64,000 bases of DNA from Ignavibacteriota bacterium. Its GTDB lineage: Bacteria > Bacteroidota > Ignavibacteria > Ignavibacteriales > Melioribacteraceae. Under the pieces are notes generated by a model. The model did no database searches. It saw only the letters and a program-made list of their open reading frames with translations, and was not told the DNA's origin. Location of the stretch: NCBI GenBank assembly GCA_013112585.1, contig JABFGH010000025.1, positions 1-64,000 on the forward strand. Reading direction: 5' to 3'. A program made the position numbers and the translations under genes. This document shows positions 7,965 through 16,159 of this stretch, one piece after another. The stretch's first letter is position 1, and each line of letters begins with the position of its first letter.

Positions 7965-8010
7965 GTTGTATAAACAGCCGTAATACAAATTATAAAAAGA
8001 TAAATATTTA
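7965..8010 (+). other. decayed attC remnant closing cassette 3
   Basis: GTTGTATAA at 7965-7973 is the inverse complement of the cassette start GTTATACAAC, apart from an extra A before the final C. Only 14 bases later AATTATAAA (7988-7996) appears, the same 9-mer found in both complete sites. The left-arm L box, the internal hairpin and the whole right arm are missing, so the site has probably lost most of its body by deletion and should not recombine. Confidence 0.55.
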
Positions 8011-8030
8011 ATATTTATTGGTGTCATACC

Positions 8031-8309
8031 ATGTCAAAAAAAATAAAAGAGTTCCTTAAATCACCGCATATCCAAATCGCTTTAGCAACCGGAATTAGCA
8101 TCATAGTTATGGCATACTTTTCAAAACGTGTGCTACCAAAGCCTATTGGATATTTGCCAACGGCAATACCACCCTTTTTGATGGTGATCTATGAAGGGAT
8201 AAGACAAAAATATGAAGACAAAAAAATATCTAAGGTTAAGTATTGGATTGCCGCTATCTTCTTATCTTCTGCAATAATAATAGTACTCACTTGGTATAAA
8301 ATAATTTAA
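8031..8309 (+). CDS. small hypothetical membrane protein
   Basis: A 92-residue protein with a hydrophobic stretch near residues 15-30, a second around 40-53 and a third at 70-88, separated by basic loops (RQKYEDKKISKVKYW). I recognise no family. It lies just past the decayed attC and may be former cassette cargo or resident DNA; no R'' box follows it. The ATG at 8031 has no clear ribosome binding site. Confidence 0.5.
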   Translation: MSKKIKEFLKSPHIQIALATGISIIVMAYFSKRVLPKPIGYLPTAIPPFLMVIYEGIRQKYEDKKISKVKYWIAAIFLSSAIIIVLTWYKII

Positions 8310-8484
8310 ATCATTTTTGGGTTATCAACATCTTACCATAACACTGATAGGATAAATTGATTGAATTTAAGAAGGGCTTTATAAATTCAAAACTATTATA
8401 ATAAATTACACCATTAGCTTAATGGAACTACCTAAAGGAAATTTCGGTTTTCATTTACATTAACATCATAACTTTAAATTAATC

Positions 8485-9498
8485 ATGGATTCACTAACTC
8501 AAATAGCGCTCGGAGCCGCCGTTTCGGAAGCGGTAATGCAGAATAAAGTTGGACGCAAAGCATCTTTATGGGGAGCAATATGCGGCACTCTCCCCGATCT
8601 GGATGTTTTAATTCCAATGGGCAATGCCGTTAAAGATTTCACTTATCACAGAGCAGAGAGTCATGCTTTTTTTTATATGGCATTGGCAGCACCATTATTT
8701 GTCTGGCTGATAACAAAAATTCATCCATCAACCAAAGAGCACAAAGTTAGGTGGCTGCTTGCGGTATTCCTTACCTTCATTACTCATGCTTTACTCGATA
8801 GCTTTACAGTTTACGGAACACAGCTTCTACTCCCTTTTTCAAATTTTCCCGTCGGGTGGAATACCATTTTTGTAATTGATCCCCTTTACACAATTCCCCT
8901 GCTGCTTGGCTTAGCATCCCTCTTTTTTATTAAACGAAATCCGAAGCGGTCATTGAAATTAAACATAGCAGGATTGATTGTAAGCAGTTTATACCTGGTT
9001 TGGAGTGTTGGAGTAAAAGCTCACGTAAGTTCAATTGCTGAAAATTCTTTAATCAATCAAAATATTACTGCTTCAAAAATACTTGCAGGACCATCACCAT
9101 TTAATACAGTGCTGTGGCGGGTAATCGGCATTACAGACAGCGGCTACGTTGAAGGAAGCTATTCTCTATTTGATGAATCGGATGAAATTAAATTCATATT
9201 TCACTCTTCCGAAAATGAATTTTTGAAGCCCATTGCCGATGATTGGAATGTGAAGAGACTGCAATGGTTTACGAAAGGATTTTACCGCGTAAGTAATATT
9301 GATAACAAAATTGTGATTACCGATTTAAGAATGGGTGTAGGTTCTTTGTACTTTTTTAGATTTGCCGTTGGAGAAATAAATAATAAAATCATCTCTACTT
9401 CTCAAGTTGAAAAACTTGATCCCGAAGAAATTGATAGTCTTGAACCGTTAGTAAAATTATGGCAGAGAATTTGGGATGAAGATGTTGAGATTTATTAA
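8485..9498 (+). CDS. YdjM/DUF457-type membrane-bound metal-dependent hydrolase
   Basis: A 337-residue integral membrane protein. The N-terminus MDSLTQIALGAAVSEAV, the LPDLDVLIP motif and HRAESHAFF carry the Asp and His residues typical of the PF04307 (YdjM-like, DUF457) family, with a further HALLDSFTVYGTQ motif near residue 110. Four or five hydrophobic segments follow up to residue 180, and then a soluble C-terminal domain of about 150 residues. Family members are annotated as inner-membrane metal-dependent hydrolases; the substrate is not known. The gene stands alone. Confidence 0.8.
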   Translation: MDSLTQIALGAAVSEAVMQNKVGRKASLWGAICGTLPDLDVLIPMGNAVKDFTYHRAESHAFFYMALAAPLFVWLITKIHPSTKEHKVRWLLAVFLTFITHALLDSFTVYGTQLLLPFSNFPVGWNTIFVIDPLYTIPLLLGLASLFFIKRNPKRSLKLNIAGLIVSSLYLVWSVGVKAHVSSIAENSLINQNITASKILAGPSPFNTVLWRVIGITDSGYVEGSYSLFDESDEIKFIFHSSENEFLKPIADDWNVKRLQWFTKGFYRVSNIDNKIVITDLRMGVGSLYFFRFAVGEINNKIISTSQVEKLDPEEIDSLEPLVKLWQRIWDEDVEIY

Positions 9499-9649
9499 GC
9501 TCAATGAAATAATTTATCCGCACTTTTGGAATATACTTGATAGCCCGGCTGATATATCTGAAAGCGGTAACCTGCTGAAGCTATTGAATATTAAAAGAAA
9601 TTCTTAGATTTAAATTTTAATAATTATACTTTTCTTGAATCAATAAATT

Positions 9650-10240
9650 ATGAAAAAATATTACGCCTACTTTTCCGTTATTACATTTACAATTATCTAC
9701 TCTGTTTTACGATATAATATTTTTAATGATGTGCCCTGGCAAGATTTACCCCTTTATGTATTAAATAAAGCAGTTTCACTCTCAATAATATTTCTGATAT
9801 TTATCAATCAATTCTATTTATCAAAAAATAAATCTCTTACCGATTTCAGAACTATCATTACCTCTCTTCTTATTATGCATATTTTATTTTCATTGATTTT
9901 GCTAAGCCCTGAATTTTACAGTAAATTTTTCAACGGTAATAAACTAAACTTAATTGGTTCTTTAAGCATGCTGTTCGGTGCTGCTGCAATTTCAGCACTC
10001 TATTATTACGATATTAAAAATTTCTTAACCGTAACTCACAATTCAATAATCGATAAACTAAATATTGAAAAGACTAAAATTGCGGGACTAATATTTGTCT
10101 CACTTCATCTATTTGCAATGGGAATAAAGGGATGGTTAACCCCGCTTAGCTGGGCTGGATTTTTACCGCCAATTAGTTTGATTGCTTTTATTTTTGTTCT
10201 TATTATAATATTTATGAAGGTTAAAATACTCGTGAAATAA
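9650..10240 (+). CDS. hypothetical polytopic membrane protein
   Basis: A 196-residue protein with about six hydrophobic segments (roughly 5-22, 38-52, 68-85, 100-117, 142-160 and 170-190) and few conserved-looking polar residues. I do not recognise a family; ferric-reductase-like or DoxX-like four-to-six-helix proteins are possible but unproven. The start at 9650 has no strong ribosome binding site. The next gene follows by 39 bases, so co-transcription is likely. Confidence 0.55.
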   Translation: MKKYYAYFSVITFTIIYSVLRYNIFNDVPWQDLPLYVLNKAVSLSIIFLIFINQFYLSKNKSLTDFRTIITSLLIMHILFSLILLSPEFYSKFFNGNKLNLIGSLSMLFGAAAISALYYYDIKNFLTVTHNSIIDKLNIEKTKIAGLIFVSLHLFAMGIKGWLTPLSWAGFLPPISLIAFIFVLIIIFMKVKILVK

Positions 10241-10279
10241 AAATTAGCAATGCTAAAAATAATTAAGATGAGGTATAAT

Positions 10280-10750
10280 ATGACTCGATACTTACTTTTA
10301 TCATCAATTTTATTTTTACTAATTTTTTCTGCCTCTAAATTAAATTCTGATATCGAAGTAAAAGGAACATTTAAACCATCAGGTCCGCCTACAGAAGGTC
10401 CGGTTAGATTAAATGCCGGGACCGGTTGTATTATAGAATTAAAGCAGCCATACACAATTGCCGGAACATTATCCGGTTCACTCGAAATAGATTATCGAAT
10501 ATTAGTTAAAGGTCCATGCGGCGCTCCAATGGGAACATACGATGAAACCTGGATTGCCTATGGCTCATTCACCGGCAATATTGATGGCAATTCTAAATCG
10601 GGAAAATTTACTTACACCGCAAATGTAAAAGCGGGCGGCGAAGTATTTGGGACTATTATTTTTGGACAAGGCATTAATGGTGAGTTGAAAGTTGAAGGGA
10701 AATTCAGCGACGGCATACTCTCGTATAAAGGCTGGATAACGAAACCATAA
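10280..10750 (+). CDS. hypothetical exported protein
   Basis: About 156 residues from the ATG at 10280. Two in-frame ATGs lie upstream at 10250 and 10268, but an AGG box six bases before 10280 and a signal peptide beginning MTRYLLLSSILFLLIFSASK favour the third. The mature part is glycine- and beta-strand-rich with two Cys (GTGCIIEL and KGPCGAPM), which could form a disulfide. I recognise no family; a small beta-barrel or lipocalin-like fold would fit the strand pattern. Confidence 0.55.
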   Translation: MTRYLLLSSILFLLIFSASKLNSDIEVKGTFKPSGPPTEGPVRLNAGTGCIIELKQPYTIAGTLSGSLEIDYRILVKGPCGAPMGTYDETWIAYGSFTGNIDGNSKSGKFTYTANVKAGGEVFGTIIFGQGINGELKVEGKFSDGILSYKGWITKP

Positions 10751-10939
10751 GCCGGTAATCTTTTAGATTATTTGCAATTTATTTTTCTGCATAAATATTT
10801 TTAAGCTATTCTGTAAAGAATGAATTAGTTAAAATAATCTTAATTGGTTATCCTCATAAATATCAAAAATAAAAATTGATTTATGTTTCACTGGTAAATA
10901 AAAGGTTAATCATCTAATCATCAATTATTAAGGATTGTT

Positions 10940-11467
10940 TTGAATAAATACATTGCACTATTCCGCGGAATAAATGTCGGCGGCAGAAATATTCTTCCGA
11001 TGAAGGACTTGAAAAATATTCTCGAAGAACTAAATTGCACAAATGTTACCACATACATTCAAAGCGGCAATGTTGTATTTAATTATGAAAATGATTCAAA
11101 GAAAATCATAAATAAAATTCAATCTGCCATTTTAAATAATTTCGGTTTCAAGCCCACTCTCCTTCTATTCACCTCAAAGGAGTTTATAACTGCAGTTAAT
11201 AATAATCCTTTTACTTCCGATACCGGGAAAACAATTCATTTCTTTTTTTCCTCAGTAACTCCCGCAAATCCGGATTTACTAAAATTGAATGAACTCAAAT
11301 CTGAATCTGAAAAATATAAATTGATAGGAAATTTATTTTATCTTCATGCACCGGAAGGTATTGGCAGATCCAAATTAGCCGCCGCGGTTGAAAGATGTTT
11401 AGGTGTACCGGTAACGGCGCGAAATCTAAATACCGTAAATAAAATTATTTCTTTGATCGGAATTTAA
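10940..11467 (+). CDS. DUF1697 family protein
   Basis: A 175-residue protein of the DUF1697 family, with the characteristic opening YIALFRGINVGGRNILPMKD, the TYIQSGNVVF segment, and the end GRSKLAAAVERCLGVPVTARNLNTV. The family is widespread in bacteria, and its molecular role is not established. The start is TTG at 10940, with an AAGGA box about six bases upstream and no ATG nearby. It stands alone, 190 bases after the previous gene. Confidence 0.88.
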   Translation: MNKYIALFRGINVGGRNILPMKDLKNILEELNCTNVTTYIQSGNVVFNYENDSKKIINKIQSAILNNFGFKPTLLLFTSKEFITAVNNNPFTSDTGKTIHFFFSSVTPANPDLLKLNELKSESEKYKLIGNLFYLHAPEGIGRSKLAAAVERCLGVPVTARNLNTVNKIISLIGI

Positions 11468-11537
11468 TTTATAACAAATTTTAACTATTGCCGTCTAAAA
11501 CTTTTAACAAACATCCAATAGATTTTACAAAACATTT

Positions 11538-12515
11538 ATGAAAGCAATTTACAGAGAAAATTATGGAACAGAGGAAGAGCTTAAATTAACTGAGGTTGAG
11601 AATCCTGAAGTTAAAGAGAATGAAGTTTTAGTAAAAGTAATTGCTGCTTCAATAAATGCCTCTGATGTAGAGTTTTTAACAGGCTCACCATTTTATACCC
11701 GTATGTGGGGTTTATTCAAACCAAAGATTAAAGTACTCGGATCAGATATTGCAGGTTATGTTGAGAGTACGGGAAGTAATGCCGTAAAGTTTAAACCCGG
11801 CGATAAAGTTTTCGGAGATATTTTTGATACATGGGGAGGTTTGGCTGAGTATGTTTCAGTGAATGAAAGTAAACTGCTGGTGAAACCGGATTTTATTTCG
11901 TTTGAAGAGGCGGCGGCTATTCCGCAGGCTTCTCTTGTTGCACTGCAGGGTTTAACTGCAAAAATAAATTTACAACCCGGACAAAAAGTTTTGATAAATG
12001 GTGCCGGAGGGGGTGCAGGTTCATTCGCTATTCAAATTGCCAAAACATTCGGCACCGAGGTTACAGGTGTTGATAGCGCAGCAAAGCTTGATATGATAAA
12101 AGATTTAGGCGCAGATAATGTAATTGATTATACAAATACTGATTTTACAAAAATTGGTGAACGCTATGATCTCATTCTTGATTTAGTCGCCGGTCATCCA
12201 ATTCGTAATTATAAACGCACATTAGCTGATGACGGAACTTACTTATTTGTAGGAGGCTCGTTACTACAATTACTTAAAACAGTAATCGTATCTGCATTAA
12301 TGCTTGTTGCAAATAAATTTATGATTTCAAAAAAGAAGATTGGAATTTTAACTCATAAACCAAATAAGGGAATGGAATATATTTTAAGCATGATCGAATC
12401 AAAAAAAATGAAGTGTGTTATCGATAAGGTATATAAACTTAATGATATTGCAGAAGCAATGAGACACCTTATGAACGGTAATGCTAAAGGAAAAATTGTT
12501 ATTAACATTAATTAA
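11538..12515 (+). CDS. NAD(P)H-dependent MDR oxidoreductase (quinone oxidoreductase-like)
   Basis: A 325-residue medium-chain dehydrogenase/reductase of the zinc-less quinone-oxidoreductase type. A GroES-like domain (1-115) contains GSDIAGYVES and KPGDKVFGD, and a Rossmann domain has the cofactor loop INGAGGGAGSFAIQIAK near residue 155. The Cys and His ligands of the structural zinc are absent. The reaction is probably NADPH-dependent reduction of a quinone or enone. A paralogue follows 26 bases downstream, so the two form a tandem duplication and probably one transcript. Confidence 0.85.
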   Translation: MKAIYRENYGTEEELKLTEVENPEVKENEVLVKVIAASINASDVEFLTGSPFYTRMWGLFKPKIKVLGSDIAGYVESTGSNAVKFKPGDKVFGDIFDTWGGLAEYVSVNESKLLVKPDFISFEEAAAIPQASLVALQGLTAKINLQPGQKVLINGAGGGAGSFAIQIAKTFGTEVTGVDSAAKLDMIKDLGADNVIDYTNTDFTKIGERYDLILDLVAGHPIRNYKRTLADDGTYLFVGGSLLQLLKTVIVSALMLVANKFMISKKKIGILTHKPNKGMEYILSMIESKKMKCVIDKVYKLNDIAEAMRHLMNGNAKGKIVININ

Positions 12516-12541
12516 ATTTAATAGATAGAAAGGCTTAAATA

Positions 12542-13549
12542 TTGAACGATAATAAAATGAAAGCAGCTGTTTACAACAAGTTCGGACCGCCCGAAGTTGT
12601 TAAAATTGTTGAAGTAGAAAAACCTGTTCCCAAGAGTAACGAAGTGCTGATTAAAATCCGTGCATCAACTGTGACAACGGTTGACAGCATTTTTAGAAAT
12701 GGTAAAAATTTATTTGCACGCTTAGCAGTAGGAATAACAAAACCGAAAAACAAAATTCAAGGTTCAGAGTTCAGCGGTGTCATTGAGGAAATAGGTGATA
12801 AAGTTACAAAATTTAATGTCGGTGATCACGTCTTTGGTCCCGCTGATGATAATTTCGGCTGCCATGCCGAATATAAATGTTTGAATGAAGAGCATACAAT
12901 CTTAACTAAACCCGATAACCTCTCTCTTATCGATTGCGCAGCCGTTCCTTCCGGTGCACTGACTGCAGTGCCCTTTTTACGTGACGGAGCAAAACTAACC
13001 AGTTCTTCCAAACACCCCAAAAGAATAGTGATCATTGGAGCATCGGGTTCTGTAGGCACGTATGCCGTGCAGATTGCAAAGTATTACGGTGCTCATGTTA
13101 CCGGTGTGTGCAGTGCCAAAAATATCGAGCTTGTTAAAAGCATTGGCGCAGACGAAGTTATTGATTACACTAAAGATGACTTTACAAATAATGGTAAGAG
13201 TTATGATGTTGTTTTTGATACGATTGGTAAAAATCCTTATAACCAATGTAAAAATTCACTTAGCGAAAATGGAATTTATTTAACTGCATATATCACATGG
13301 TCAATTTTATTTCAAATGCTTTTTACAACAAAGATTTTTAAGTCCCGTAGAAAAGCAATGATATTGTTTACCGGATTACGAAAGAGCAGCGAGAAGACGG
13401 CAGACCTAAAATTTATAAAAGAACTAATTGAATCAAATAAAATTAAACCTGTCATCGATAAGAAATATCCATTAGAACAAATTACCGATGCACATAAATA
13501 TGTTGATACCGGACATAAAAAAGGTAATGTTATTATAACTTTGGGATGA
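12542..13549 (+). CDS. NAD(P)H-dependent MDR oxidoreductase (paralogue of the preceding gene)
   Basis: A 335-residue paralogue of the upstream gene, with the same GroES-like domain (GSEFSGVIEEIGD) and the Rossmann motif IIGASGSVGTYAVQIAKYYG near residue 165, and no structural zinc ligands. The start may be TTG at 12542, which has an AAAGG box eight bases before it, or ATG at 12557, which aligns with the start of the upstream paralogue; the ribosome binding site favours TTG. Its end is 21 bases from the SRPBCC gene, so it belongs to the same presumed operon. Confidence 0.84.
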   Translation: MNDNKMKAAVYNKFGPPEVVKIVEVEKPVPKSNEVLIKIRASTVTTVDSIFRNGKNLFARLAVGITKPKNKIQGSEFSGVIEEIGDKVTKFNVGDHVFGPADDNFGCHAEYKCLNEEHTILTKPDNLSLIDCAAVPSGALTAVPFLRDGAKLTSSSKHPKRIVIIGASGSVGTYAVQIAKYYGAHVTGVCSAKNIELVKSIGADEVIDYTKDDFTNNGKSYDVVFDTIGKNPYNQCKNSLSENGIYLTAYITWSILFQMLFTTKIFKSRRKAMILFTGLRKSSEKTADLKFIKELIESNKIKPVIDKKYPLEQITDAHKYVDTGHKKGNVIITLG

Positions 13550-13570
13550 CCTTAAAAAGAATAGAATATT

Positions 13571-14008
13571 ATGAAAACAAATGAAAGACCTGTAATTGTT
13601 GAACAATCTTTTGATGCCCCTATTAAAATGGTTTGGCGGGCAATTACCGAAGTCGTACATATGCGAAAATGGTTCTTTGATAATATTCCGGAATTTGAAC
13701 CGGAGGCTGGTTTTAAAACTGAGTTTAATGTAAAAAGTGGGGGAAATAATTTCCTCCATCAATGGGAAATTACGGAGGTTATACCATATAAATTTTTGAT
13801 ATATAATTGGAAATATAAAGGCTGCCCGGGCGATTCATATGTTTTATTCGAATTGAATGAACATGAAAGTAAAGTTGTTCTGAAGTTAACTCACAAAGTA
13901 GTTGAAGATTTCCCCGATGATGTTGAAGAGTTTAAGAGAGAGAGTTGTAAAAGCGGATGGGAATACTTTATAAATAATTCTCTAAAAGAATATCTAACGG
14001 TAAAATAA
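13571..14008 (+). CDS. SRPBCC/AHSA1-domain protein
   Basis: A 145-residue START-like protein of the AHSA1 type. VEQSFDAPIKMVWRAITEV is the typical opening strand and helix, WFFDNIPEFEPEAGFKTEF the following strands, and CKSGWEYFINNSLKEYL the C-terminal helix lining the hydrophobic cavity. Members bind hydrophobic ligands or modulate Hsp90; the ligand here is unknown. It sits between the MDR pair and a small helical protein 6 bases downstream, probably in one transcript. Confidence 0.85.
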   Translation: MKTNERPVIVEQSFDAPIKMVWRAITEVVHMRKWFFDNIPEFEPEAGFKTEFNVKSGGNNFLHQWEITEVIPYKFLIYNWKYKGCPGDSYVLFELNEHESKVVLKLTHKVVEDFPDDVEEFKRESCKSGWEYFINNSLKEYLTVK

Positions 14009-14014
14009 TTTTAG

Positions 14015-14518
14015 ATGAAAGAAAGTCTTAATGATATATTGACGAGAACTCTTAAAAAGCAAGTACTGGTCGATTACCTAACCACCTACCCCAATGAATT
14101 TGAAAATGCTGTAACAATTGCAATGGGCAATGATAAACCGCAGTCGTGGCGCGCAGCATGGCTTCTCTTTCACTGTATGAAGGATAATGACAGCAGAATA
14201 AAAAAACATTTAACAAAAATTTTAAAACTACTTATCAGTTTTGAAGATGGGCATCAGCGGGAATGGCTTAAAATTATTGAAAGAATGAAGCTGACCGAAG
14301 ATCAAACGAGCAGGTTGTTTGATGCCTGCTTAACTATTTGGGAAGAGATCACAAAAAGTCCTTCGGTAAGAAGCACAGCATTTAGAGTACTGCTTAACAT
14401 TGCAAAGAAATATCCTGAACTAAAAGAAGAGATTGATCATCTTACTCAGAATCATTATACAGAAAATCTTTCGCCGGGAATAAAAAATTCACTTATCAAA
14501 ATATTGAATAGTAAATAG
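14015..14518 (+). CDS. small helical-repeat (HEAT-like) protein
   Basis: A 167-residue, nearly all-helical soluble protein with repeated helix pairs (for example SWRAAWLLFHCMKDND and SVRSTAFRVLLNIAKKYPEL), reminiscent of HEAT or DNA-alkylation-repair-type solenoids. I assign no family. It starts 6 bases after the SRPBCC gene and so is probably translated from the same message. A scaffold role is a guess. Confidence 0.6.
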   Translation: MKESLNDILTRTLKKQVLVDYLTTYPNEFENAVTIAMGNDKPQSWRAAWLLFHCMKDNDSRIKKHLTKILKLLISFEDGHQREWLKIIERMKLTEDQTSRLFDACLTIWEEITKSPSVRSTAFRVLLNIAKKYPELKEEIDHLTQNHYTENLSPGIKNSLIKILNSK

Positions 14519-14704
14519 GTTAAATCCTATTTGCAGTATATTTTTCTGACCAATTATTTATTGAAGTTCTAAGAATAATAAATTTTATTTTGAATCAGAA
14601 TTTTTGTTCAATAGTCTAAACTTCAATTAAATAGAAAACTTTTTTTGAAAATATTAAAACTATTTTTAACATTGACATACAAATATTAAACAATGAGAGA
14701 ATGA

Positions 14705-15247
14705 ATGGAAAAACTGATTGAAATTAAATCAACATCTGACATACCTTCTGAATATAAAGGCACTCCAATTGCTGATCTATTGGAATACCACAACCTGGAT
14801 AAGGAATACCGTGAATACACCCAAGCTGAATTACTCATTGGAATGTGTATGGATCATAGGGAACACTTAAGTATTCCGGGCAATTTTTCGTATATAATTA
14901 GAACAGGCGGAGCAAACTTAAAGTTTAGCGAGTTTAAAGTTTCATTTGCCATTGCTGTCGGCGGTGTTAGGCACATTGCTTTAATTGGTCATAATAATTG
15001 CGGCATGGTAAATTTAAAATCAAAACAGAAAAAATTTATAGATGGAATGGTTGATAATGCCGGATGGGATGCGGAGATAGCCGAAGAGCATTTTAAAAGA
15101 TTTGAACCGATATTTGAAATAGAAAATGAAATTGAATTTCTAAAAAGTGAGGCAATCAGGCTGCGCATGCGCTACCCAAAAATTGTTTTTGCTCCAATGC
15201 TTTTTAAGGTTGAGAATAGTAAGATTTATCTTATTAAAGAAAATTGA
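14705..15247 (+). CDS. beta-carbonic-anhydrase-like protein
   Basis: A 180-residue protein with the zinc and catalytic pattern of beta-class carbonic anhydrases: C48-x-D50-x-R52 (CMDHR) and H96-x-x-C99 (GHNNCG), plus the strand GGVRHIALIGH before the second motif. The intervening IIRTGGANLK takes the place of the usual RNAGN. All three zinc ligands and the Asp-Arg dyad are present, so activity in hydrating carbon dioxide is plausible. It is on the short side for the family, and divergent members with other roles exist. The ATG at 14705 follows GAGAGA. Confidence 0.75.
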   Translation: MEKLIEIKSTSDIPSEYKGTPIADLLEYHNLDKEYREYTQAELLIGMCMDHREHLSIPGNFSYIIRTGGANLKFSEFKVSFAIAVGGVRHIALIGHNNCGMVNLKSKQKKFIDGMVDNAGWDAEIAEEHFKRFEPIFEIENEIEFLKSEAIRLRMRYPKIVFAPMLFKVENSKIYLIKEN

Positions 15248-15365
15248 ATACTAATTTACCGTACCCGATTTTTGCATATTCATTCTTTAATTTTTTAATA
15301 ATTTTTGAGTGAAGATTTAATTTTGTTTTAAATAATTATTGTTAATTAAAAATTATGAGCGTGTT

Positions 15366-16010
15366 ATGCAAAAATTGATTGTCATATTTTTATTATTGTT
15401 TTCACTGACTGCTTACGCTCAGAAACCTTTATCAATTCAAGTTAACGGGGGTTTTATTAATCCGATTGATTCTCATAAGGGTTTATCCGGCTCCGTTCAA
15501 TTCAATTATTCACTCAACTCAATATTTAATTTGTATTTTTATTCCGGCTACTCCAATTGGGATAGAAATAAAATAATTTTTTATGAGGAATTGACGGGTT
15601 CACAAACTCAGCAATATTTCCCTTCTTACTCAAAAGATAACCACAAGCTGATGACATTTAATTTCGGCGGTAAAATTAATCTTCACACAAATAAAATATT
15701 TACCTCTTTCGTTAATATCGAACTTGGTTACTCGCATTTAAGCTACACTAAATACCTCGTATGGAATAAGGGTCATGACGAATCTGGTGAAGTAATAGGT
15801 TATTATGTTGACCCTTCTGCTAAGATTGATGTAAATGATGATTTATTCGGCGTTGGGTTGGGCGGAGGCGTATTTAGAAACATCGGAAACAATATCAGCT
15901 TGGTTTTATCTTTTAAGCTGAACAGTTTTCTAAATTCAAATTATGAAGGACTGTTTACACGTAAGGGAACTTATACAATGTTTCTTGCCGGATTCAATTT
16001 TGCCGTATAG
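15366..16010 (+). CDS. outer-membrane beta-barrel-like protein
   Basis: About 214 residues from the ATG at 15366; a TTG nine codons upstream is in frame, but the ATG gives a clean signal peptide (MQKLIVIFLLLFSLTAYAQ). The mature protein alternates polar and aromatic residues in amphipathic strands and ends FLAGFNFAV with a terminal hydrophobic residue, as expected of a small outer-membrane barrel of the OmpA/OmpX-like kind. No function can be given. It stands alone. Confidence 0.65.
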   Translation: MQKLIVIFLLLFSLTAYAQKPLSIQVNGGFINPIDSHKGLSGSVQFNYSLNSIFNLYFYSGYSNWDRNKIIFYEELTGSQTQQYFPSYSKDNHKLMTFNFGGKINLHTNKIFTSFVNIELGYSHLSYTKYLVWNKGHDESGEVIGYYVDPSAKIDVNDDLFGVGLGGGVFRNIGNNISLVLSFKLNSFLNSNYEGLFTRKGTYTMFLAGFNFAV

Positions 16011-16159
16011 TATTAGATGAATCAGTTATAATTATTTTTTATTCCTATTGCTACTTTCCATTAACATGGGTTAATTTCCTTTTCAAAATAACTATGCTTA
16101 GCTGCTTTGTATAAATGATAAATACAGAGCTTGCTGTTCACAAAGTAAGGTGTACCTAA

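Larger units (their letters stand above)
4569..7973 (+). mobile_element. integron-type gene cassette array (three cassettes, no integrase in view)
   Basis: Three consecutive cassettes can be delimited by the rule that the start of a cassette (after the G of GTT) is complementary to the R'' box after its own last gene. Cassette 1 is 4569-6012: GTTGGCTGGA at 4568-4577 pairs with TCCAGCTAAC at 5796-5805 with one mismatch. Cassette 2 is 6013-7516: GTTATGTGC at 6012-6020 pairs perfectly with GCACATAAC at 7296-7304. Cassette 3 starts at 7517: GTTATACAAC at 7516-7525 pairs with GTTGTATAA at 7965-7973. All cargo genes point the same way and begin 10 to 40 bases into their cassettes. No integrase lies within the window, so this is best described as a cluster of attC sites lacking an integrase. 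The cargo looks like defence or immunity genes. Confidence 0.75.

Noticed and set aside
8400-8430. tRNA-like ccattagcttaatgg segment
   Set aside because: It is only a short hairpin; no acceptor stem, T-loop or CCA-type end can be built around it.
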